A DNA stretch of 64,000 bases from Muribaculaceae bacterium (GCA_017935045.1 JAGBIJ010000062.1:62001-126000); one strand, 5' to 3'. Positions 52,633 to 62,223 are shown, counted from the stretch's first letter. The notes: generated from the letters alone by a model not told the origin. Made by a program: numbers and translations.

Positions 52633-54540
52633 ATGAGCTGCACACATAATTGTCATACATCTTTCGGCTGGACAGCACAAGCGCTATCCGGAGCATTGCT
52701 TGTCTGCGCCGTAGTTATCAGTCATCTGACAGATCTGCCTCCGCTGCTGGAGGCCGCCTTGTATCTGTCGGCAGTAATCCCTACCGGCATAGCCGTGGCA
52801 GACGGCATGATTCGTGAGCTGCGGCGCGGCAGTATCTTCAACGAATTCACACTTATGCTGCTGGCCTGCGCCGGAGCATTCGTCATCAGGCAGTATCCGG
52901 AAGGGGCGGCCATTATCCTGTTCTACTCCATCGGCGAAAAGCTGGAAGACATAGCCTCTGAGCGCGCCCGGCAGCGCATACGCAGTCTGCTTGATGACAT
53001 GCCGGACATCGTACACACCGAAGAACGTGGCGATATGCCGGCCGCAGAAGTAAATATAGGCGAGACTGTCAGAGTCCTGCCGGGCGAACGCGTTCCTCTT
53101 GACGGAGTCCTGCTCTCCCCTGCCGATTTCGACTTCTCAGCCATCACGGGAGAGAGCCTGCCTGCAAGCCGCGCACAAGGAGAGGAAATACCCTCGGGAG
53201 CCATCCCTACCGAGACAGCGGTCAGACTCAGAGTGTCGCGCCGGTGGTCCGAAAGCTACATGAACCGCATGGTGGAAATGATCGAGACGGCCTCACGCGG
53301 CAAATCGCGTCCGGACACGGCCATGCGGCGCATCACGCGCTGGTATACACCGGCTGTTATGGCCGCAGCCCTGATTCTGCCGATAGCCGGATACATCTGG
53401 ACCGCCCTGACCGCCGGGCCGGCTGCCTATTGCTGGCAGGAATGGCTGTATCGCTCGCTTGTACTGCTCGTATGCTCTTGCCCGTGCGCGCTGGTAGTCA
53501 GTATTCCTTTGGCCTATTTCGCCGCCATAGGCCGAGGTTCGAGGCTCGGCATATTGTTCAAAGGCAGCCACGCGCTCGACGCGCTGCGCCATGCCGACAC
53601 CTTGTACTGCGACAAGACGGGTACCATTACCACCGGACGATTCCGTCTGATATGCGCCATACCGTGTCCCGGTGTCACAGAGGCATATCTGACTGACGTA
53701 GCGGCGGCGCTCGAATCGTCAAGCTCCCATCCTTTGGCCAAAGCCGTATGCCTGGCATCGCGGCAGACGCTCCTTGCCACCGATATACGCACCGTGCCCC
53801 ACGGGATTACCGGCATACTCGATAAGTCGCCCGTACTCGTCGGCTCGCGCCAGCTTATGTCGGAATATGGAGTCAGCGTGCCCGAACAGCATACGTCCGG
53901 CACAGAAATATGCGTCGCACAGGGAGGCCGGCTGCTCGGAACCCTATATCTTCAGGATACTCTGAAGCCGTACATCCCGGCCCTGTTCAGACGGCTGCGC
54001 CACTACGGCATACGCTCTGTAGTGATTCTCTCCGGAGATAACAGGGAAGCCGTCAGCGAGGCCGCCGCAAGCAGCGGCGCAGACGATATGCACGCATCCA
54101 TGCTTCCGCAAGACAAGAAGCTGACAATCGAGAATGCACGGCAACAAGGAAGACATACCATCTTCATCGGCGACGGCATAAACGACGCTCCGGCTCTGGC
54201 GGCAGCCGACACCGGCATAGCCGTCGGCTCCGGCACCGATCTCGCCATAGAGAGCGCGGACGCGGTAATACCTGGCGACAATCTCGCCGCAGTCGCTTCG
54301 GCAATCGCCCTCTCCAGACGGCTGCACCGCGTAGTGACCGGATGCGTGGCCTTTGCCGTGACAGTGAAACTACTTGTCATGATACTCGGCGCGTTGGGTC
54401 TGGCTACACTCTGGGCGGCCGTTTTCGCCGATACCGGACTGACCATAGTGACCGTCTCCATAACGCTGGCAGCGCTGCAGATAAATAGAAAAACCGATGT
54501 CTCCGATGGCATAGACCTGTCAGAGACACCGGGTACCTAA
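52633..54540 (+). CDS. Heavy-metal P-type ATPase (ZntA/CadA-like, no HMA domain)
   Basis: 635-residue P1B ATPase exporting divalent metal, most likely Zn or Cd. Motifs: ITGES (actuator), membrane metal site CSCPCALVVS, phosphorylation site YCDKTGTITTG, HP motif SSSHPLAKAV and GDGINDAPALAAADTGIAV. The segment ILFYSIGEKLEDIASERARQ is typical of the ZntA/CadA subgroup. The usual N-terminal ferredoxin-like metal-binding domain is missing; only a short tail with Cys and His (SCTHNCHTSF) precedes the first helix. Divergent from ogt. Confidence 0.94.
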   Translation: MSCTHNCHTSFGWTAQALSGALLVCAVVISHLTDLPPLLEAALYLSAVIPTGIAVADGMIRELRRGSIFNEFTLMLLACAGAFVIRQYPEGAAIILFYSIGEKLEDIASERARQRIRSLLDDMPDIVHTEERGDMPAAEVNIGETVRVLPGERVPLDGVLLSPADFDFSAITGESLPASRAQGEEIPSGAIPTETAVRLRVSRRWSESYMNRMVEMIETASRGKSRPDTAMRRITRWYTPAVMAAALILPIAGYIWTALTAGPAAYCWQEWLYRSLVLLVCSCPCALVVSIPLAYFAAIGRGSRLGILFKGSHALDALRHADTLYCDKTGTITTGRFRLICAIPCPGVTEAYLTDVAAALESSSSHPLAKAVCLASRQTLLATDIRTVPHGITGILDKSPVLVGSRQLMSEYGVSVPEQHTSGTEICVAQGGRLLGTLYLQDTLKPYIPALFRRLRHYGIRSVVILSGDNREAVSEAAASSGADDMHASMLPQDKKLTIENARQQGRHTIFIGDGINDAPALAAADTGIAVGSGTDLAIESADAVIPGDNLAAVASAIALSRRLHRVVTGCVAFAVTVKLLVMILGALGLATLWAAVFADTGLTIVTVSITLAALQINRKTDVSDGIDLSETPGT

Positions 54541-54674
54541 AACAAAATATAAAAAAGCTATATGGTATCTGAATATCTGATGCAAAGTTAGCGGTCTTAC
54601 GCTTCCCGTACAATACTCCGAATCAGGTATTTTTGCCAAGAGGGTTTAATAATAAAATTTCCAGACTATATTAC

Positions 54675-54989
54675 ATGATTTCCCAATTCTTACAACAGTA
54701 TCATCTGCTCGGCCTGACGCTCGGCCTGTCGACCTTCCTCATCATAGGTATCTTCCACCCCATCGTCATCAAATGCCATTACTACTTTGGCGTACGCTGC
54801 TGGTGGTGGTTTCTCGTACTCGGTATCGTAATGTGCCTGCTGGCCATACTTGCCAGCGATCCGCTCTGGTCCACGCTTGCCGGCGTCACAGGCTTCAGCA
54901 GCTTCTGGACTATCAAAGAAATATTCGAGCAGCGCGAGCGTGTACGCAAAGGGTGGTTTCCCAGCAATCCCCGCCGGAAGCAGGACTGA
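54675..54989 (+). CDS. DUF4491 family membrane protein
   Basis: 104 residues with three hydrophobic segments (about residues 9-27, 42-58 and 63-80) and the family pattern HPIVIKCHYYFGVRCWWWFL followed by GVTGFSSFWTIKEIFEQRER. Small membrane protein found widely in Bacteroidales and gut anaerobes, function unknown. ATG at 54675 is preferred over an upstream in-frame start. The basic C-terminus is probably cytoplasmic. Confidence 0.8.
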   Translation: MISQFLQQYHLLGLTLGLSTFLIIGIFHPIVIKCHYYFGVRCWWWFLVLGIVMCLLAILASDPLWSTLAGVTGFSSFWTIKEIFEQRERVRKGWFPSNPRRKQD

Positions 54990-55008
54990 CCTGCGGGTAC
55001 AATAAAGA

Positions 55009-55032
55009 GGGCGACCCTCAACAGGGTCGCCC
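55009..55032 (+). terminator. Hairpin after the DUF4491 gene
   Basis: Perfect 9-bp stem GGGCGACCC / GGGTCGCCC, loop TCAACA, 19 nt after the stop. No T-run on plus. The gap to 55189 has nothing else recognised. Confidence 0.5.
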
Positions 55033-55189
55033 GGGATACCGAAATAGGTAAGTTGTGTTTTTCTCGGTCGTTTGACTTGCGAATATTCGTTTTATCGTTG
55101 ATGCAAAATTATACATTTTTTTCGATATACACATCACGAAAGGGATAAAATTATCCTGAAACTTATCTACACCTTTGCTTCTAAAGGCT

Positions 55190-55957
55190 CTATTTCGACT
55201 CCGAATCCTGATATAATCCGGTACTCTTTCCTAATTTATAGAGCTTATCCGGGGCTATCAGAACCGGATGTTCCTTACGGCGCCGCGAAATAAGGCTTGT
55301 GACATAGACAGTAAAAATCGGAAACATCATCATGCCCAATGCCGCAAGTATGACCGCCACTACGCGCCCCACGGGCGTAATGGAATCGATAGACGAGCCT
55401 ACCGTAGTAGTATCCATGCAGGCCCACCACAAGGCGTCGCTGTAACACGTGATACCCGGATTGATATCTTTCTCAAAGGTATAGAACACCAGCGACCCGA
55501 AATAGACCGTAGCCAGCAATGTCACTATATATGTCACAAATATACCTGTGACCTTATTGTACGTGAACCATCCGACGACGAACGCCAACGCATACCCGCC
55601 CCTTACCAGTGGAATAAATTGCAGCAGATAGTTGACATTAGGCGGAAAATGCCACCCGGCTTTATATATGATGTACAGATACGGTATTGAAATCAGAAAG
55701 AAAACGAAGTGGGTGGCTACATAGTGCCATTTGCGTGGAGACATAAACAGCTCTACGAAAAAATCAAGCATGAAGACAGCGCAAATCCAGGTCTGAAGCC
55801 TTACGAAATGGAGGGTATTGAGAAACCTGACATCCCTGAACGAATCGATAGAGATACTCACAATCAAGAATATGGACAATGCCAGCATCGTCAGATGAAG
55901 CACCAGATACACGGCCTTTACCGACCGGTTGCGCGCATTGGCGGGTAGTTTCCACAT
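55190..55957 (-). CDS. Voltage-gated-like potassium channel family protein with altered filter
   Basis: 255 residues with six hydrophobic segments like a voltage-gated-type ion channel. The pore helix and filter read ALWWACMDTTTVGSSIDSI, where the canonical K+ filter is TVGYGD. The last helix VVAVILAALGMMMFPIFTVY is followed by a basic tail (ISRRRKEHP). No charged S4-like series is obvious. ATG at 55957 is chosen over an in-frame GTG at 55984. The missing Tyr-Gly in the filter makes K+ selectivity uncertain. Confidence 0.8.
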   Translation of the reverse strand: MWKLPANARNRSVKAVYLVLHLTMLALSIFLIVSISIDSFRDVRFLNTLHFVRLQTWICAVFMLDFFVELFMSPRKWHYVATHFVFFLISIPYLYIIYKAGWHFPPNVNYLLQFIPLVRGGYALAFVVGWFTYNKVTGIFVTYIVTLLATVYFGSLVFYTFEKDINPGITCYSDALWWACMDTTTVGSSIDSITPVGRVVAVILAALGMMMFPIFTVYVTSLISRRRKEHPVLIAPDKLYKLGKSTGLYQDSESK

Positions 55958-56004
55958 AAGCTCTCTTTTTTGATTTCTTAACACACTTTAAAATACAAAA
56001 GTTC

Positions 56005-56037
56005 AACCGCGCCGCCTCCGGACGAGGCCACGCGGTT
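56005..56037 (-). terminator. Terminator of glnN
   Basis: AACCGCG/CGCGGTT outer stem and GCCTC/GAGGC inner stem with small internal loops (56005-56037), followed on minus by CTTTTGTATTTT. Confidence 0.7.
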
Positions 56038-56058
56038 GACATGCGGGATTATAGAATA

Positions 56059-58251
56059 TCAGCGTACGAAGAGCAACTCACGATATTTGGGCAACGGCCA
56101 TATCTCATTGTCCACCATGAGTTCCAGCTTGTCGATATGATAACGTATTGTCTCCATGCGCGGCACCACTGTATCGTGGTAGGCTATCGCCTTGGTACGC
56201 TCGCACTCTATACGGTTGGCCTGGCGCCGGGCCTCCACCATCTCCTCGACCTCGCTGCGTATGGCAGCCATGTGTTCGGACATTTCCTCGATGGACTTCA
56301 TGTCCTGCGCTGCGATAGTGTCAGCCTTGTCGCTCTTGAAGAGCTGCTTGATTTTGAATACATTGTCCAGAAGCGTACTCTGATAGCGGGTAGCGGCGGG
56401 CAGGATGTGGTTGATGGCCAGATCGCCCAGCACACGGGCCTCGATCTGCACTTTTTTAGTGTACATCTCCCATTTTACCTCATTGCGGGCCTCGAGCTCC
56501 AGCTTGCTGAAGACACCGGTACGGCCGAACATCTCCACGCTCTGGTCAGAAAGGTAGGCGTCATACATCAGCGGAGCCGATGTCTCAGTGTCGAGACCAC
56601 GGCGTGCGGCTTCCTGCTTCCATTCCTCGGAATAGCCGTTGCCGTCGAAATGGATGTCTTTGGATTCCCCTATCAGACGCTTGATTTCGTTGAGCAGCGC
56701 CTCATTCAGCGGTGTGCCCGAAGCCACAGCCTTGTCCACCTTATCGGCGAAATCGTTGAGCTGGTCGGCCACGGCGGCATTCAGGGCTATCATCGCGGAT
56801 GCACAGTTGGCCGACGAGCCTACGGCGCGGAACTCGAAGCGGTTGCCGGTAAAGGCGAAAGGCGACGTACGGTTGCGATCCGTATTGTCTATCATCAGCT
56901 CCGGAATCTGAGCCACATCGAGACGCAGGCCCTCCTTTCCGGACAGAGCCAGGATGTCGTCAGACGGATTCTTCTCTATCTCGTCGAGTATGGCAGACAG
57001 CTGAGTGCCCAGGAACATGGATATGATTGCCGGGGGAGCCTCGTTGGCGCCCAGACGGTGGGCATTGGTGGCCGTGATGATGGATGCCTTGAGCAGCGCG
57101 TTATGGCGGTGTACGGCAGCCATTACATTGACTACAAATGTGATGAACTGCAGATTCTGCTCCTTTGTCTTGCCAGGGCCGAACAGCAGGACGCCACGGT
57201 CCGTAGAGAGGCTCCAGTTGTTATGCTTGCCCGAACCGTTGACCCCGCCGAAAGGCTTCTCATGGAGCAGAACGCGGAAATTATGGCGACGCGCCACCTC
57301 ATCCATCAGCGACATAAGCAGCAGGTTGTGGTCGTTGGCCAGATTGGTCTCCTCAAAGATGGGAGCAAGCTCAAACTGATTGGGAGCCACCTCGTTGTGG
57401 CGTGTCTTGGCAGGGATACCCAGCTTGTGGCACTCTATCTCCAGGTCCAGCATGAAGGCTTTCACACGCGAAGGTATGGCGCCGAAATAGTGGTCTTCCA
57501 GCTGCTGGTTCTTGGCGCTCTCGTGTCCCATCAGAGTGCGGCCTGTCATTACCAGATCCGGACGGGCGGCATACAGAGCCTCGTCCACCAGGAAGTATTC
57601 CTGCTCCCAGCCCAGATTGGAAGTCACGTGATTTACCTCCGGGTCAAAGTAACGGGCTACGCGCGTGCCGGCCTTGTCGACACTGTTGAGGGCGCGGAGC
57701 AGAGGAGTCTTGTAGTCCAGAGCCTCGCCCGTATAAGATATGAAGATGGTAGGGATACAGAGCGTGCCGCCCAGTATGAAGGCCGGAGAAGATATATCCC
57801 ACGCCGAATATCCGCGGGCCTCAAAGGTATTGCGGATACCGCCGTTGGGGAAAGAGGACGCGTCCGGCTCCTGCTGCACCAGCAGCTTGCCTGAGAATTT
57901 CTCAATGACGCCGCCCTTGCCGTCATGCTCCACAAAGGCGTCATGCTTCTCGGCCGTACCGTCGGTCAGCGGATGAAACCAGTGCGTATAGTGGCGGGCG
58001 CCATTGTCCACGGCCCAGCGCATCATGCCCTTGGCCACATCGTCGGCCACATCGCGCCCCAGAGCCTCCTTATTGTCTATGGCCTTGACCAGAGCCTCGA
58101 AAGTCTCCTTGGGCAGATATTCAAACATCTTCTGACGGTTGAACACCTGACAGCCATAATAGCTCTCCGGACGAGCCGAAGGGATATCCACTTTCACGGC
58201 CTTGCGCGAGGACGCGTCTTCTACACTCTTGAATCGTAATGACGTAGACAT
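56059..58251 (-). CDS. glnN: Glutamine synthetase type III
   Basis: 730-residue GSIII, first described in Bacteroides fragilis and longer than GSI. Motifs: SNLGWEQEYFLVDE, KTRHNEVAPNQFELAPIFEE (the GSIII signature), LHEKPFGGVNGSGKHNNWSL and FTGNRFEFRAVGSSANCA. ATG at 58251 (MSTSLRFKSVEDASSRKAV) is used; a further in-frame start exists 8 codons upstream. It is the only ammonia assimilation gene of this type here; no P-II or amt gene is near. Confidence 0.97.
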   Translation of the reverse strand: MSTSLRFKSVEDASSRKAVKVDIPSARPESYYGCQVFNRQKMFEYLPKETFEALVKAIDNKEALGRDVADDVAKGMMRWAVDNGARHYTHWFHPLTDGTAEKHDAFVEHDGKGGVIEKFSGKLLVQQEPDASSFPNGGIRNTFEARGYSAWDISSPAFILGGTLCIPTIFISYTGEALDYKTPLLRALNSVDKAGTRVARYFDPEVNHVTSNLGWEQEYFLVDEALYAARPDLVMTGRTLMGHESAKNQQLEDHYFGAIPSRVKAFMLDLEIECHKLGIPAKTRHNEVAPNQFELAPIFEETNLANDHNLLLMSLMDEVARRHNFRVLLHEKPFGGVNGSGKHNNWSLSTDRGVLLFGPGKTKEQNLQFITFVVNVMAAVHRHNALLKASIITATNAHRLGANEAPPAIISMFLGTQLSAILDEIEKNPSDDILALSGKEGLRLDVAQIPELMIDNTDRNRTSPFAFTGNRFEFRAVGSSANCASAMIALNAAVADQLNDFADKVDKAVASGTPLNEALLNEIKRLIGESKDIHFDGNGYSEEWKQEAARRGLDTETSAPLMYDAYLSDQSVEMFGRTGVFSKLELEARNEVKWEMYTKKVQIEARVLGDLAINHILPAATRYQSTLLDNVFKIKQLFKSDKADTIAAQDMKSIEEMSEHMAAIRSEVEEMVEARRQANRIECERTKAIAYHDTVVPRMETIRYHIDKLELMVDNEIWPLPKYRELLFVR

Positions 58252-58294
58252 AATCGTTTCTGAAAAATTTATCAATAATTTACACTAATTTTTA

Positions 58295-59533
58295 TCATAA
58301 CACTCCTATTGCCGCTATGCGCCGCGCGGCCTCGGCGGTAGCTGCCTCAGTATTGAAGGCAGTCAGCCTTACATAGCCCTCGCCGGCAGGGCCGAATCCG
58401 CTGCCAGGCGTGCTGACTATGCAGAGTCTTTCGAGAAGCAGTCTGAAAAATGCCTGCGAGTCGTAGCCCTGCGGACACTTTACCCAGAGATACGGCGCGT
58501 CTGTTCCGCCGAACGTCTTGAGTCCGGCCTGCACGCATGCAGCCTTGAGCAGACGCGCCCCGCGCATATAATCGGCAATGACGGCCTGAATCTGGCTGCG
58601 GCCCTCCGGTGTGTAGACAGCTTCGGCTCCGCGCTGTATAATGTAAGAAGCTCCATTGAATTTGGTAGTCTGGCGCCGCAGCCATATATCGCGGAGAGAC
58701 AGCATGCTGCCATCGGCACACTTGCCGGTAAGTCCGCGCGGCACTACAGTATAGCCGCACCGCAGACCGGTAAAACCCGCCGTCTTCGAGAAACTGCGGA
58801 ACTCTATGGCTACCTCGCGCGCCCCCTCTATCTCGTAGATGGAACGCGGCACGCCGGGGGTACTGATGAAAGCCTCGTAGGCAGAGTCGTAGAGGATGAT
58901 GCACTTATGCTCGCGCGCATAGTCCACAAACTCTTTCAGCCGGGCGGCGCTCAATACCGTGCCGGTAGGATTGTTGGGATAACAGAGATATATCAGATCT
59001 ACCGGAGTTTCGGGCAACCGGGGGATGAAGTCTGTCGCTTCCGTGCAGGGCAGATAAGTGATACGGTTCCATCCCTGAGAGGTAAGCTGGCCGGCGCGCC
59101 CGGCCATAACGTTGGAATCCACATACACCGGATAGACGGGATCTGTTACCGCCACCCGGCAGTCACGGCTGAAAATATCGGAAATATTTCCCAGGTCGGA
59201 TTTGGCTCCGTCACTGATGAAAATTTCGTCGGCGCCTATCTCTATGCCCCGTCCGGCATAATCGCCGTCGGCTATGGCCTGGCGCAAAAACATATATCCC
59301 TGCTCCGGACCGTAGCCCCGAAAAGTCTCGGCGGACGCCATGTCGTCCACAGCGCGCCGCATGGCCTGTGTTACCGCCGGCACTATCGGACGAGTGACAT
59401 CACCGATGCCGAGACTGATGACCCGCGCGTCAGGGTAGCTGTCGCGGAAACGCGCCACTTCGGCTCCGACAGCTGAAAACAGATAGCTGTCCGGGAGCAA
59501 AGCGAAATTGTCATTAACCGGTGTATTACTCAT
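58295..59533 (-). CDS. dapL: LL-diaminopimelate aminotransferase
   Basis: 412-residue PLP aminotransferase converting tetrahydrodipicolinate straight to LL-diaminopimelate, bypassing the succinylase steps of lysine and peptidoglycan synthesis. Motifs: VISLGIGDVTRPIVPAVTQA, FISDGAKSDLGNI, LIYLCYPNNPTGTV, YDSAYEAFI and the Schiff-base Lys in EFRSFSKTAGFTGLRCGYTV. It lies just downstream of dapF, the next enzyme in the pathway, but a terminator stands between them. Confidence 0.97.
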   Translation of the reverse strand: MSNTPVNDNFALLPDSYLFSAVGAEVARFRDSYPDARVISLGIGDVTRPIVPAVTQAMRRAVDDMASAETFRGYGPEQGYMFLRQAIADGDYAGRGIEIGADEIFISDGAKSDLGNISDIFSRDCRVAVTDPVYPVYVDSNVMAGRAGQLTSQGWNRITYLPCTEATDFIPRLPETPVDLIYLCYPNNPTGTVLSAARLKEFVDYAREHKCIILYDSAYEAFISTPGVPRSIYEIEGAREVAIEFRSFSKTAGFTGLRCGYTVVPRGLTGKCADGSMLSLRDIWLRRQTTKFNGASYIIQRGAEAVYTPEGRSQIQAVIADYMRGARLLKAACVQAGLKTFGGTDAPYLWVKCPQGYDSQAFFRLLLERLCIVSTPGSGFGPAGEGYVRLTAFNTEAATAEAARRIAAIGVL

Positions 59534-59558
59534 ATATCAATTATTTTGAGGGTGTCTT

Positions 59559-59595
59559 AAAAAAGCGGCGGAAGCCCGTAGTGTCAGGCTTCCGC
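59559..59595 (-). terminator. Terminator overlapping the dapF stop codon
   Basis: Perfect 9-bp stem GCGGAAGCC / GGCTTCCGC (59568-59576 and 59587-59595), followed on minus by CGCTTTTTT. The upstream arm starts inside the last dapF codons. Confidence 0.85.
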
Positions 59596-60519
59596 TGTGT
59601 CATATTGTCGTATAAAGGGGTTGGCTGAGATACTGTCAGTGTGAAACCGTCCGGAGGCCACCAGCGTGGCCGGCCCTGTCATCATCACGTGGCCGTTGTC
59701 TTCGCGCCACTCTATCGTCAGCTCGCCGCCGCGCAATCGCAGACTCACGCGCCGGTCGGTCATACCGCGCAACATGGCCGCCACAGCCGTAGCGCAGGCA
59801 CCGGTGCCGCAGGCCATAGTTTCGCCTGTACCCCGTTCCCATACTCTCATCTCTATAGCAGAACGGCTTATTACGCGCGCGAACTCTATATTGGCTTTCT
59901 CTGGCCACGCCGGGTGGCGCTCCAATTCCGGACCTAAGGTCAGCACCTCGTAGTCCGTAGGACTGTGATCCAGAAAGACAATCCCGTGCGGGTTGCCCAT
60001 GCCGACAGCCGTAAGACGCAAATGGCGGTCGAAGATATCGGCATCAAACTCAATGATACCGTCATGCGCATCCCTGTCTACCGGTATATGCCGGGCATCA
60101 AGTACAGGCAGGCCCATATCCACGGTCACGCTCTCCACGCTGCCATCGGCAGCCATGTTCAGATGCAACCCTTTGATACCGGCTTTAGTGTAAAGCGAGA
60201 AATCCGGAGTGTCGACAAGACCTTTGAGCCATCCGAGCAGAGCCACGCAGCGCGAAGCGTTGCCGCACATCTGCGCTTCCGTACCATCGGCGTTCCACAT
60301 GCGCATGGTCAATATTCCGTCGCCCCTGCGGCCTACTATTACCAGGCCGTCTCCTCCGATACCGCAATGCCTTTCCGAAACGGCGCGCGCAAGCCCTGAG
60401 AGGTCGGAGGGCAAATCATTCTCTCCCTCCACCATATATACATAGTCGTTGCCAAGACCATGCATCTTGTAGTACTTCAGCGTGCGGTCTGCCGCAACGC
60501 GCGACTCAGATAAAGACAT
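59584..60519 (-). CDS. dapF: Diaminopimelate epimerase
   Basis: 311-residue cofactor-independent epimerase making meso-diaminopimelate from the LL form. The catalytic Cys pair is in QMCGNASRCVALLG and MACGTGACATAVAAM, and KMHGLGNDYVYM opens the fold. It is slightly longer than E. coli DapF because of an N-terminal extension of about 15 residues and loop insertions. It is first of a two-gene group with dapL on the same strand. Confidence 0.96.
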   Translation of the reverse strand: MSLSESRVAADRTLKYYKMHGLGNDYVYMVEGENDLPSDLSGLARAVSERHCGIGGDGLVIVGRRGDGILTMRMWNADGTEAQMCGNASRCVALLGWLKGLVDTPDFSLYTKAGIKGLHLNMAADGSVESVTVDMGLPVLDARHIPVDRDAHDGIIEFDADIFDRHLRLTAVGMGNPHGIVFLDHSPTDYEVLTLGPELERHPAWPEKANIEFARVISRSAIEMRVWERGTGETMACGTGACATAVAAMLRGMTDRRVSLRLRGGELTIEWREDNGHVMMTGPATLVASGRFHTDSISANPFIRQYDTAEA

Positions 60520-60548
60520 AAACTCAATATTTGCGTAATATCAGGTCG

Positions 60549-60580
60549 CAAAGTTAAGCATTTTTTTCAAATTGACCAAC
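60549..60580 (-). promoter_or_regulatory. Promoter of dapF
   Basis: On minus: GTTG (60580-60577, one mismatch), 20-nt spacer, TAACTTTG (60556-60549). Leader about 25 nt. Confidence 0.6.
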
Positions 60581-60703
60581 GCTCACGCCTGATATTTTCG
60601 CAACCCCGCGTATCGCCTTCTATCAGCCTCTGCCTGAATCTTCAGCTCTACCGATTCATACCGCGAAAAGCAAGCCGGGCACAAATTGCAAATCGAATAA
60701 ATT

Positions 60704-61183
60704 TTACCGCAAGGGATCCTTGTGATGCAACTGTTTTACCAGATAAACCATATCACGCAATGTTATCCCTTCCTCAATAATCGGATTAGGGTAATTGTCA
60801 GTGAAGAAGTTTGGGATACGGTGAGAATATGAATAGCCGCATGACTTATAAAACCTCAGTGTTGAAGGTGTTTCGCCTGTTCCAAGGACAATCTTTTTAT
60901 TTGCATGCTGTGATTCTGCATATTCAAGCATCCGGCGACCGTATCCTTGTCGCCTGAAATCAGCTTCGACAGCAAGATTTTTGATTTCAACAGTGTCAAT
61001 ATCGAGATTGACGGCTACGCAAACGGCTATCGGCTTACCATTAAATAAGCCGACATAAAGAGTTCCGGAATCCAGATACCGGTCAATCATCGATTCCGAT
61101 TCATCTCCTGTCAGAAGTAGAGGCAGATATTGTCTCTTGTTGATATCTGCCTCAATAATAGTGAAGTCGCCATCGGTTTTCAT
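60704..61183 (-). CDS. GNAT-family N-acetyltransferase
   Basis: 159-residue acetyl-CoA-dependent acetyltransferase. The acetyl-CoA pyrophosphate loop motif reads RRQGYGRRMLEYAE within NLAVEADFRRQGYGRRMLEY, and the later STLRFYKSCGYSYSHRIPNF segment is typical of the fold. Substrate unknown. Base composition is somewhat more AT-rich than neighbours. It lies alone between dapF and folB. No promoter box was found. Confidence 0.9.
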   Translation of the reverse strand: MKTDGDFTIIEADINKRQYLPLLLTGDESESMIDRYLDSGTLYVGLFNGKPIAVCVAVNLDIDTVEIKNLAVEADFRRQGYGRRMLEYAESQHANKKIVLGTGETPSTLRFYKSCGYSYSHRIPNFFTDNYPNPIIEEGITLRDMVYLVKQLHHKDPLR

Positions 61184-61256
61184 ATCACGGAATTAACGAT
61201 TATTCGCGGTTTTTCAACGCTGGTATGCCGTCATTCGTTTTTACCGGCACGGAGCC

Positions 61257-61640
61257 TCAGCCGTCATTTCGCCCCCTGACTAAGCGCACAGACGCAGTGC
61301 CGGCGAAGCCGCTGATGGGGGGCGTGAGTTTGGCTATCCTGACCTCGATTCGCGTCAGCTGCGGCCAGCGCCGCTCGATGCTGTCGGTTATGCGGTGCGC
61401 CACATGCTCAAGCAATGCCGAAGGCACGGCAAACTCTGCCACGGCCACATCATACAAATCGGCATACGAGACGGTGCCCTCGACCGAATCTGTACGACAG
61501 CCTTCGGGCGCCGCGCACTCTACGTTCAAATCAAGACGGAATTCATTTCCTACGCGCCGCTCCTGCTCCATCACGCCGTGGCAGCCGTAAAGGCGCACAT
61601 CTTCAAGCGCGATGGTCAGGATATCGGATGAACCAGTCAT
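61257..61640 (-). CDS. folB: Dihydroneopterin aldolase
   Basis: 127-residue FolB enzyme cleaving dihydroneopterin in folate synthesis. The N-terminal motif LEDVRLYGCHGVMEQERRVG, with the substrate Glu, and the Lys in RIAKLTPPISG are present. It overlaps the rpiB stop by 4 nt (ATGA), so the two genes are translationally coupled. Confidence 0.93.
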   Translation of the reverse strand: MTGSSDILTIALEDVRLYGCHGVMEQERRVGNEFRLDLNVECAAPEGCRTDSVEGTVSYADLYDVAVAEFAVPSALLEHVAHRITDSIERRWPQLTRIEVRIAKLTPPISGFAGTASVRLVRGRNDG

Positions 61641-62071
61641 TTCGCAGGAATTTTGTCGATACGGCGCTGGTGGCGTCCGCCTTCAAACTGTGCTGACAGA
61701 TATGCGTCTACAATCTTGTCGGCCATCTCCGTGCTTACGAATCGGGCTGGAAGCACCAGTATATTGGCGTTGTTGTGTTCCTTGGCCAAAGAGGCCAAAG
61801 CCGGCTCCCAGCAGAGGGCCGCGCGGATACCCTGATGCTTGTTGAGAGTCATCTGTATGCCATTGCCGGTACCGCACATACAAATTCCGAAAGCACATTC
61901 TCCCTTTTCCACGGCCTCGGCTGCAGGATGGGCGTAATCCGGATAATCGCATGATTCCTCGGAATGGGTGCCGAAATCCACCGGCTCATACCCTTTGGCC
62001 TTCATGTATTCCTCAAGATGCTTCTTCAACTCATATCCGGCATGATCGGATGCAAACGCTACTTTTTCCAT
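61637..62071 (-). CDS. rpiB: Ribose-5-phosphate isomerase B
   Basis: 144-residue RpiB/LacAB-family isomerase of the pentose phosphate route. Motifs: FASDHAGYELKKHLEEY, the active-site Cys in GICMCGTGNGIQMTLNKHQG, and NNANILVLPARFV. ATG at 62071 (MEKVAFASDHAG) is chosen; the 49 codons upstream are not conserved-looking. A TAACTTCG-like box lies about 60 nt upstream. Confidence 0.95.
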   Translation of the reverse strand: MEKVAFASDHAGYELKKHLEEYMKAKGYEPVDFGTHSEESCDYPDYAHPAAEAVEKGECAFGICMCGTGNGIQMTLNKHQGIRAALCWEPALASLAKEHNNANILVLPARFVSTEMADKIVDAYLSAQFEGGRHQRRIDKIPAK

Positions 62072-62158
62072 TTTCCTTTTTACTGATTTTGTAAGCTCCG
62101 CAGGAGGAGCGATGATAAATAATTTACGCGAAGTTACTAATTTCTTCCTGATTTTTTG

Positions 62159-62166
62159 TAATTTTG
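62159..62166 (+). promoter_or_regulatory. Predicted -7 box of the exopolysaccharide locus
   Basis: TAATTTTG on plus; no good -33. It gives a leader of about 110 nt that holds a short reading frame (M-C-Q-T-M-E-I-Y-F) and the 62224-62244 hairpin. Confidence 0.4.
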
Positions 62167-62223
62167 TGCGAATTTTAGTGCGCTCAGCTTCGGCCGGGCG
62201 TCTGCAAGTATGTGTCAAACCAT

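Noticed and set aside
56041..57894. 617-codon open frame on plus
   Set aside because: Antisense shadow of glnN; no domain visible.
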